Shown piece after piece: positions 58,596-64,000 of a stretch of DNA of 64,000 bases. Positions within the stretch are counted from its first letter, which is position 1. Each line of letters opens with the position of its first letter. The notes below the pieces were generated by a model that ran no database searches, was not told the origin of the DNA, and saw only the letters and a program-made list of their open reading frames with translations. The position numbers were made by a program, and so were the translations under genes. The stretch is from Kribbella qitaiheensis (GTDB lineage Bacteria > Actinomycetota > Actinomycetes > Propionibacteriales > Kribbellaceae): positions 6,138,001 to 6,202,000 of the forward strand of contig NZ_CP043661.1 in the NCBI RefSeq assembly GCF_014217565.1. The letters are read 5' to 3'.

Positions 58596-58988
58596 TCAGG
58601 GCTTCTTGAGTTTGCGCCAGCCGCCGGCGCGGTTGTTGGCGATGATGTGCCGGAACATGTCCGCGAGGGCCGGGGCGGGCAATGTCTCGCCTTCGCGGAC
58701 CGAGACCGTCCGGGCGGTCGAGTTGTCGTGGCCGGCGGTGATGATGCCCTCCGGGTCGGGCACGATCGCGCCGTCGTACAGGAAGACGTTGACGTGCGTC
58801 TTGGCGGCGAGCAGGGCGCAGATGTTGCCGTCGAGCACGAAGTACGGCTGGACCGTGCGCTTGATCGTCTCCACGACCTCGTCGTCGACACTGTGCACCA
58901 GGTCCCGCACCTGGTGACAGATCTGCTGCTGCCACTCCGGCAACGCATCGATGTAGGTGTCGACGCGCGGGTCCTTCTGATAGCTCAT
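58596..58988 (-). CDS. DUF1801 (YdhG-like) protein
   Basis: 130 residues. VDTYIDALPEWQQQICHQVRDLVHSVDDEVVETIKRTVQPYF is the DUF1801 core; NVFLYDGAIVPDPEGIITAG follows. The family has a steroidogenic-acute-regulatory-unrelated small alpha/beta fold and no settled function. A single gene, convergent with the membrane protein gene. Confidence 0.88.
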   Translation of the reverse strand: MSYQKDPRVDTYIDALPEWQQQICHQVRDLVHSVDDEVVETIKRTVQPYFVLDGNICALLAAKTHVNVFLYDGAIVPDPEGIITAGHDNSTARTVSVREGETLPAPALADMFRHIIANNRAGGWRKLKKP

Positions 58989-59159
58989 GTCGCCATGCTG
59001 CCAGTCAGGTCAGAGTGCGGCGAGGCGCCACGGGGCAGCGGAAGTCAGTACCACGACCTTGCGGAGCCTCAGGGGTAGTTCTCCTGTCGTCCGCGACGGG
59101 TGCTCCGATCCTGACCCGGGCCGGGCGTCGACCAGCGTGTTCGAGCAGGGAAACGGTGG

Positions 59160-60530
59160 GTGACACTGGTAGTCGTCGAGGAGGCACCGGTGAAGCTGGT
59201 CTGGGACTTGGTCGTGGTGGGTGCGGGTCCAGCAGGTACCGCGACCGCGCTGGGCGCGCTGGCGGCTGATCCGTCACTCTCGGTCCTGTTGGTCGACCGG
59301 CATGACTTTCCCCGCGACAAGCCCTGCGGGGATGGCATTGCGCCGCAGGTGCTCGACCTGCTCGAGTCGGTTGGCGTGACTGGGCTGCTGGACGACCGTA
59401 CGCCGGTGCGCCGCCTCGCGCTCCGCCGTGGTGAACTGGAGGTCGCGCGGGATATGGCGAGGCCGGCTTGGGTCGTGCCGCGGAAGGTGTTCGACCAGCG
59501 ACTCGTGGAGGCGGCGCAGGCGGCGGGGGCTCATCTCGTCCGGCACCGGGTCAAGTCGATCGACGTACGCCGGGACTCCGTGCAGGTGGACCACCTCGCG
59601 GGAGCGATCGTGGTCGGAGCGGACGGAGCCAACTCCGTCGTACGGCGGGCAATCGGCGAGCGCGACCACGTGGCTGGGAACTCCGCCTTGGCCAGCTCCT
59701 CGGCGCCCTCCTCCTCAGACGAGGTCGGTCGTGATGGTTCGGCCGAGAGGCGGTGGCGGGCACCAGGCGAGTGGCCGTTCTTCGACCGTACGGCGGGTAG
59801 GCCGGTGGCGTTGGCCATCCGGGGCTATGCGCCGACTCCGCCGGAGCGGGCCGCGCGGCAGGAGATCGTGTTCGGTCTCGGACGCCAACCGTCGTACGCG
59901 TGGTCCTTCGACCGCGGCGACGGGCTGTCCAACGTCGGCTACGGCGAACAGTTGATCTCGAGCCGCCCGCACCCGACGCGGGCGGAGCTGCTGGAACGAC
60001 TCGAAGAGTTGCTGCCGGGGGCAAGCGCAGATGGGGGCGACTGGCGAGGGCATCATCTGCCGCTCTCCTCCTGGTCGTGGCGCCCGCGCAACGGGCGAGT
60101 GCTGCTCGCAGGAGACGCGGCCGGCCTGATCAACCCGATGACTGGCGAAGGCATCTACTACGCGATCGCCAGCGGCCTACTAGCCGGCCAAGCAGCCGCC
60201 GCCGCGATCAGGTCAGGCAACGCGGGCAGGGGTGGCGAGCTGCTCGGTAGCGCCACCGGTCGGTGGTCGGGTCGAACCCGTGCGGTGACCGTGGTCGACG
60301 CGGGGGCGGCGTATCGGCGTACGGCTGGGCGGTTGCTTGGCAGTCATCTGCGGCATACGGCGTTGACCGCGTTGCTCTGCAGGTCGGGGTGGGTGCTTGA
60401 TCGCGGGATTCGCGCGTCGGCGGCGGATCAGGGGGTATTCGACGACCTGGTTGAGATCGGCCTGGCCAACGGACGCATCACACCGCAGTTGGTGCGTGGG
60501 CTGTTAAAGCCTTTCGCTGGGTGGCCGTGA
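59160..60530 (+). CDS. Geranylgeranyl-reductase-family FAD-dependent oxidoreductase
   Basis: 456 residues. FAD-binding GxGxxG in DLVVVGAGPAGTATALGAL, the family motif FPRDKPCGDGIAP near residue 50, and the second FAD motif RVLLAGDAAGLINPMTGEGIYYAI. Such enzymes reduce isoprenoid double bonds in menaquinone, lipids or carotenoid-like products. Residues about 175-215 form an unusual Ser/Ala/Glu-rich insertion (ALASSSAPSSSDEVG). GTG 59160 has AGGGA eight bases upstream. The last 53 bp overlap the tail of the regulator gene on the other strand. Confidence 0.9.
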   Translation: MTLVVVEEAPVKLVWDLVVVGAGPAGTATALGALAADPSLSVLLVDRHDFPRDKPCGDGIAPQVLDLLESVGVTGLLDDRTPVRRLALRRGELEVARDMARPAWVVPRKVFDQRLVEAAQAAGAHLVRHRVKSIDVRRDSVQVDHLAGAIVVGADGANSVVRRAIGERDHVAGNSALASSSAPSSSDEVGRDGSAERRWRAPGEWPFFDRTAGRPVALAIRGYAPTPPERAARQEIVFGLGRQPSYAWSFDRGDGLSNVGYGEQLISSRPHPTRAELLERLEELLPGASADGGDWRGHHLPLSSWSWRPRNGRVLLAGDAAGLINPMTGEGIYYAIASGLLAGQAAAAAIRSGNAGRGGELLGSATGRWSGRTRAVTVVDAGAAYRRTAGRLLGSHLRHTALTALLCRSGWVLDRGIRASAADQGVFDDLVEIGLANGRITPQLVRGLLKPFAGWP

Positions 60531-61509
60531 GGCGGAGGGGTTTGGCGATGACGGTGTAGGTGTCGTCGGGGTGGTGGTTGATGACGACGGGGTCGGTGAA
60601 GTAGGCGTAGGTTTCTGCGGCTTGCAGGGCGTCGTCGACGCGAGGACGAGGCCAGGTCAGGGCGGTGCTGAGCTGGGGCGCGGTGAGTGGTGTGCCGGCG
60701 TGGATCAGTGCGGCGAGGACGGTCATGGCGTCGTCCGCGGCGATGGCGGTCGGGCCGCCGTTCATGTCGTCGCTGAGTTGCGCGAAGAAGACGCCCATCT
60801 TGTCCAGTCGCGAGCCGGCCGGAGTCTCCAGGCCGAAGAGCTTCGCGCCGTACTGCGCGGCTTCGGCCCAGTCCGCGTTCGTTCGGGCGCTCGTCATCCA
60901 GGCCCGGAGCCAGACGTCGTCCTCGATCACGTAGTACTCGTGCCGCTGGCCGGTCTCTCGTCGTCGCTCGATCATCTCTACCTTCTCCAGGTAGGCGATC
61001 GCCTTCGAGATCGAGGCGGGGCTGACTCGCAGTTGGCGGACGAGCTCGGCAGCGGTGAGGCTGCGGGAGTCCGTCGTGTAGAGGCTGGCCAGCACGCGCG
61101 CGACCATCCGGGGGAGACCGGCTTCGACCATCAACTCGGCGAACCGCTCGGCATACTCGCGAACCGCGACAGCATCGCGCCCATACTCGTCCAGCTCTAC
61201 GCGTTGCCGCCCCGGATCGCGTCCGTCCTCGTCCGCCTCGTCCGCCTCGACGCGTTGGCGGCCTGGACCGGCTCCGGCGTGATCGAGCACCTCGCCAGGC
61301 GGCCGCCTGCTTCGGCGAGCGCGGCTCTCGGTGGCGTAGTGCGCGTGGTCGGCCCGGTACCCGGCCGGACCGCCGTTGCGGGCGATCTCGCGGCTGATGG
61401 TGGAGGTCGGCCGGTCCAGCTGCCTGGCGATCTCGGCATATCCGAGACCTTCCGCGAGACCGGCCGCGATGGTCTGGCGATCCTGGTGCCGGAGCCTGCC
61501 GCCTGGCAT
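60478..61509 (-). CDS. Regulator with IS30-type HTH fused to a MarR/GbsR-like domain
   Basis: 343 residues from ATG 61509 (GGGAGGA upstream; GTG 61530 also possible). Residues about 5-45 (RLRHQDRQTIAAGLAEGLGYAEIARQLDRPTSTISREIARNGG) match the HTH_38 domain of IS30-like transposases. After an Arg/Asp-rich linker, about 115-240 is a GbsR/MarR-like winged helix (ELVRQLRVSPASISKAIAYLEKVEMIERR). The C-terminal half adds further helices. It diverges from the ABC exporter genes and probably represses them; this gene-plus-exporter arrangement is common in actinobacteria. Confidence 0.88.
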   Translation of the reverse strand: MPGGRLRHQDRQTIAAGLAEGLGYAEIARQLDRPTSTISREIARNGGPAGYRADHAHYATESRARRSRRPPGEVLDHAGAGPGRQRVEADEADEDGRDPGRQRVELDEYGRDAVAVREYAERFAELMVEAGLPRMVARVLASLYTTDSRSLTAAELVRQLRVSPASISKAIAYLEKVEMIERRRETGQRHEYYVIEDDVWLRAWMTSARTNADWAEAAQYGAKLFGLETPAGSRLDKMGVFFAQLSDDMNGGPTAIAADDAMTVLAALIHAGTPLTAPQLSTALTWPRPRVDDALQAAETYAYFTDPVVINHHPDDTYTVIAKPLRLTATQRKALTAHAPTAV

Positions 61510-61540
61510 TCGTCCTCCCGATGCATTCACCGTCAGCTCA

Positions 61541-61592
61541 TTGCAACGGTCACCGAGGGACCTTTGCGTTTGCTGTCATTTCCCTTGCAACG
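61541..61592. promoter_or_regulatory. Direct-repeat operator candidates between regulator and exporter
   Basis: TTGCAACG occurs at 61541-61548 and 61585-61592 (44 bp apart, about four helical turns). A further dyad GAAAC...GTTTC follows near 61652-61668. These lie in the 181-bp divergent promoter region. Confidence 0.35.
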
Positions 61593-61690
61593 ATAGCCTT
61601 GTTTGCTCCAGAAAGTTGTTCTCGATTACCGCAGCTTTGTTGCCGGGTGCTGAAACGCAACGTAGTTTCCGGGCAGAAGCGAGGGAGCTG

Positions 61691-62557
61691 ATGATGACTG
61701 GTGAGGTTGTGCTCGGGGTCGACGGACTGCGGATGCGGTACGGCGCGACGGACGTGTTGCAGGACGTGTCGTTCGAGGCGAGACGGGGAGAAGTGCTGGT
61801 TCTGCTGGGCCCGAATGGCGCCGGGAAGACCACGACGATCGAGATTCTGGAGGGGTTTCGCGGCCGGTCAGCCGGAGAGGTCTCCGTGCTGGGGACCGAC
61901 CCGGCGTACGGCGACGAACGGTGGCGATCGCGGCTCGGCGTAGTACTGCAGTCGTGGCGTGATCATGGCAACTGGCGGGTGCAGGAACTGCTTGCCCACT
62001 TCGGCACGTACTACGCGCCGTACGCGACCGCCGCGGTGCCGCGACCGTGGGATGCCGCTGAGCTGATCGACGCGGTCGGGCTGACCGCGCAGGCTGGTCA
62101 GAAGATCAAGACGTTGTCGGGCGGGCAGCGGCGGCGGCTGGACGTGGCGATCGGGATCGTCGGACGGCCGGAGGTGCTGTTCCTGGACGAGCCGACGGTG
62201 GGATTCGATCCGGCTGCGCGGTACGAGTTCCATCAGTTGGTGCGGGAGTTGGAAGGCACGGTGCTGCTCACCACGCACGACCTGGACGAGGCGAGCAAAC
62301 TCGCCGACCGCATCCTGATCCTGGCGGGTGGGCGGATCATCGCAACCGGTACGCCCGCGGAGCTGAGCCGGCAGATCGCAGCCGAGGACGAGGTGCGCTG
62401 GAGCCGCGACGGAGAGCACTTCGCGCTCTCTACCGCGGACTCGACTGCCTTCGTGCGAGAGCTGTTCGGCCAGTACGGCGAGGCGATCGCCGACCTGGAG
62501 GTCCGTCGGGCGTCCCTCGAGGACGCCTACCTGCAACTGATCCGAGAGGCGGCGTGA
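61691..62557 (+). CDS. ABC transporter ATPase (exporter, DrrA-like)
   Basis: 288 residues from ATG 61691 (GAGGGAG just upstream; ATG 61694 possible). Walker A GPNGAGKTTTIE, signature LSGGQRRRLDVAIGI, Walker B VLFLDEPTVGFD, H-loop LLTTHDLDEAS. The C-terminal tail with DLEVRRASLEDAYLQLI is typical of ABC-2 drug or lipid exporters. It powers the permease encoded at 62819, but two small ORFs intervene, each chained by TGATG overlaps. Confidence 0.94.
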   Translation: MMTGEVVLGVDGLRMRYGATDVLQDVSFEARRGEVLVLLGPNGAGKTTTIEILEGFRGRSAGEVSVLGTDPAYGDERWRSRLGVVLQSWRDHGNWRVQELLAHFGTYYAPYATAAVPRPWDAAELIDAVGLTAQAGQKIKTLSGGQRRRLDVAIGIVGRPEVLFLDEPTVGFDPAARYEFHQLVRELEGTVLLTTHDLDEASKLADRILILAGGRIIATGTPAELSRQIAAEDEVRWSRDGEHFALSTADSTAFVRELFGQYGEAIADLEVRRASLEDAYLQLIREAA

Positions 62558-62688
62558 TGAGTGGAGGGGACAGCGGAACGGCGGGCGGTCCACGATGCGG
62601 CGCGACAAGTCGACGGAGCGGCGTACGGGCGGCTGATCCGCGCGTGATGACCGGGTCGCACGACGTACGGGCAGGTGATCCGGCGTGA
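62557..62688 (+). CDS. 43-codon ORF in tandem repeat, copy 1
   Basis: ATG 62557 shares its A with the ATPase TGA, and its own TGA shares an A with ATG 62688. The product, MSGGDSGTAGGPRC... ending MTGSHDVRAGDPA, is Gly/Arg-rich with no hydrophobic segment. Its last 26 residues closely match copy 2. It may be a coupling relay that carries ribosomes from the ATPase to the permease rather than a working protein. Confidence 0.5.
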   Translation: MSGGDSGTAGGPRCGATSRRSGVRAADPRVMTGSHDVRAGDPA

Positions 62689-62819
62689 TGACCGGGCTGA
62701 AGGGCGTGCGGGTGGGTGATCCGCGAGGTCGCTGGATGAGCCGGCGGAACGGCGTACGGGCGGGTGGTCCGCGCGTGATGACCGGGTCGCACGACGTACG
62801 GGCAGGTGATCCGGCGTGA
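62688..62819 (+). CDS. 43-codon ORF in tandem repeat, copy 2
   Basis: ATG 62688 to TGA 62819, again 132 nt, beginning MTGLKGVRVGDPRG and ending MTGSHDVRAGDPA. The permease itself starts MTGLKGVRAGDPRV, the same first residues, at the overlapping ATG 62819. Thus copy 2 repeats the permease's own 5' end. Confidence 0.5.
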   Translation: MTGLKGVRVGDPRGRWMSRRNGVRAGGPRVMTGSHDVRAGDPA

Positions 62820-63682
62820 TGACCGGGCTGAAGGGCGTGCGGGCGGGTGATCCGCGGGTTGTGGCGGTTCGGAGTGGGGTGGCTCAGGGGTGGATCGAGT
62901 TGCGGCAGTCGTTTACTTCTGCGGGTGAGTTGGTTGGGCATTTCCTCTGGCCGGCTTTGCTGCTGATCGCGCTGTTCTTCTTGCGGGACAGGACTTTCGG
63001 CGGATTCCAGCTCGGCGCGCTGGTGTTGCCGAGCATGGTTGGGATGAACGCGGCGATGGGCATGGTCAGCATGAGTCAGCAGCTCACCGCCGATCGCGAG
63101 GACGGGACGTTGCTGAGGGCAAAGGCCACTCCGAACGGGATGCTCGGCTACCTGGTCGGCAAGGTCGTTTCGGTGGCCGGTGGATTGCTGGCGGACTTGA
63201 TGATCCTGCTGATCCCCGGCCTGCTTCTGGTCGACGGGCTGACGATCGGTGGGTCGTGGATCGCCTTACTGTGGGTGCTTCTGATCGGCCTGGTCGCGAC
63301 GCTGCCGCTCGGTGCGGTACTGGGGTCGGTCTTCACCACGGCCCGTGCGCAAGGGCTGATCCAGCTACCCGTACTCGGGCTGATCGCGATCTCCGGCATC
63401 TTCTACCCGATCACCGCGCTCCCGGACTGGGTGCAGTGGATCGCGCAGGTGTTCCCGATCTACTGGCTGGGTTTGGGCATGCGGTCCGCGTTCCTGCCGG
63501 ATTCCTTTGTGGGCGTGGAGATCGGCGACTCGTGGCGGCACCTGGAGACCATCGGCGTACTCGGAACCTGGGCCGTACTCGGGCTACTGATCGCACCCGT
63601 CGTCCTCCGCCGGATGGCTCGCCGCGAATCCGGTTCCGCTGTCGCGAGTCGTCGCGAACGGGCCCTTCAACGAGTCGGCTGA
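62819..63682 (+). CDS. ABC-2 type exporter permease
   Basis: 287 residues from ATG 62819 (GTG 62816 possible). After about 14 residues of repeat-derived sequence, the conserved part begins VAVRSGVAQGWIELRQSFTSAGELVGHFLWPALLLIALFFLRD. Six spans follow, with the ABC-2 motif GIFYPITALPDWVQWIAQVFPIYWLGLGMR. It forms the membrane channel for the ATPase at 61691; the substrate (drug, lipid or natural product) is unknown. Confidence 0.92.
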   Translation: MTGLKGVRAGDPRVVAVRSGVAQGWIELRQSFTSAGELVGHFLWPALLLIALFFLRDRTFGGFQLGALVLPSMVGMNAAMGMVSMSQQLTADREDGTLLRAKATPNGMLGYLVGKVVSVAGGLLADLMILLIPGLLLVDGLTIGGSWIALLWVLLIGLVATLPLGAVLGSVFTTARAQGLIQLPVLGLIAISGIFYPITALPDWVQWIAQVFPIYWLGLGMRSAFLPDSFVGVEIGDSWRHLETIGVLGTWAVLGLLIAPVVLRRMARRESGSAVASRRERALQRVG

Positions 63683-63698
63683 GCAGTACGGCTGAAGT

Positions 63699-64000
63699 TC
63701 ATTGTCTTGGCGGCAGGCCGAGCAAGGGAAAGACCGTCGGGTCGACAAAAGAGGTGACGGCCGCGATCTTCTCGCCATCAAAGGTGAGCACGTCGATGGA
63801 CCACGGGAGGTGCTCGCTGTCGGCTGTTTCGCCCAGATAGCCAGCGATGGCGACCTGACCGTTGACGGTGACGGGGATGTGCCGCCAACTCGGGCACAGG
63901 GTCAACGGGATCGTGGTAGCGAAGTCGCGGACGGCCTCGATCCCGTCGTACCAGTGACCCAGGGGCGGCATCGACCAGGTGACGTCCTTGGTGAGTAGCG
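63699..64000 (-). CDS. C-terminal part of an ECF sigma factor with SnoaL-like domain (partial)
   Basis: About 100 residues, open to the right edge; the N-terminal sigma regions lie outside the window. LLTKDVTWSMPPLGHWYDGIEAVRDF... to ...FVDPTVFPLLGLPPRQ matches the SnoaL-like C-terminal extension of actinobacterial sigma-70 factors (TIGR02960/ECF-SnoaL type), which controls sigma activity. A stand-alone SnoaL protein cannot be excluded. Confidence 0.6.
   Translation of the reverse strand, partial: LLTKDVTWSMPPLGHWYDGIEAVRDFATTIPLTLCPSWRHIPVTVNGQVAIAGYLGETADSEHLPWSIDVLTFDGEKIAAVTSFVDPTVFPLLGLPPRQ

Larger units (their letters stand above)
62557..62856 (+). repeat. Tandem array between exporter genes (131-bp period, 40-45 bp subunits)
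   Basis: Segments 62641-62725 and 62772-62856 are near-identical 85-bp direct repeats, period 131; flanking sequence extends the match to about 115 bp. Finer subunits of 38-52 bp start at ATGs 62557, 62595, 62647, 62688, 62736, 62778 and 62819, most containing CGTACGGGC then GATCCG. Confidence 0.8.

Noticed and set aside
58480..58620. Frameshift at the C-terminus of the four-span membrane protein, since another frame encodes a poly-proline run
   Set aside because: The poly-Pro frame has no nearby stop and would run through the opposite-strand DUF1801 gene, whereas the chosen frame stops before it.

Overview
The window is high-GC actinobacterial DNA. GANTC-free TANNNT -10 boxes directly before start codons, GTG/TTG starts, ATGA/GTGA gene overlaps, XRE-DUF5753 and DUF397 proteins, a mycobacterial-type SOS box and many sugar and peptide ABC systems all fit the group. 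Gene content and codon style look most like Kribbella (Propionibacteriales), but that is inference. No rRNA, tRNA, CRISPR array, phage or replication origin was recognised.

0-13 kb: a truncated Ala/Lys-rich protein gene behind a LexA-type box; 6-phosphogluconate dehydrogenase; a very large secreted GH172-FN3-CBM-GH43-like glycosidase; a 543-bp inverted-repeat element abutting its stop codon; an isochorismatase-fold protein; tyrS with a structured attenuator-like leader, followed by a frame-broken small ORF and an NmrA-like oxidoreductase; leaderless idi, a double GNAT, and a ketopantoate-reductase-like gene. 13-21 kb: a complete oligopeptide ABC operon (SBP-D-F-C-B) divergent from a response regulator and a histidine kinase that carries a +1 frameshift. 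21-30 kb: an ABC-F ATPase behind a 7-codon leaderless uORF whose codons pair with the Shine-Dalgarno region; an alpha/beta hydrolase; CGNR, AraC and GNAT proteins; an ArsR (frameshifted)-CDF metal efflux pair; and a large membrane-anchored patatin.

30-50 kb is a carbohydrate region. A ROK regulator heads a tightly overlapped operon of two MalF/G-type permeases, a solute-binding lipoprotein, a GH15 and an intracellular GH31. Next come a GH92-GT4 pair, then a second ROK gene followed by two secreted GH31 enzymes (one with a CBM35-like tail, one with a CBM20 now out of frame). Together they look like an extracellular alpha-glucan cutting or transglycosylating system, an importer and intracellular glucosidases.

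50-64 kb: epoxide hydrolase; a quinone oxidoreductase pseudogene with an internal deletion; DUF2461; an XRE-DUF5753 / DUF397 / small-protein neighbourhood sharing a 12-bp palindrome; 1.4 kb of gene-free DNA with a 19-bp minisatellite and a dispersed hairpin repeat; a DUF574-type methyltransferase; a membrane protein; DUF1801; a geranylgeranyl-reductase-like flavoprotein; and a regulator divergent from an ABC exporter whose two genes are separated by two tandem, translationally coupled 43-codon ORFs. A partial sigma-factor-like gene runs off the right end.

Four reading-frame breaks (8.9, 20.3, 27.2 and 49.6 kb) each sit on a GGCCCG string and are each cured by removing one C/G. This points to a systematic sequence error or a shared mutational hotspot and should be settled before calling those genes dead.
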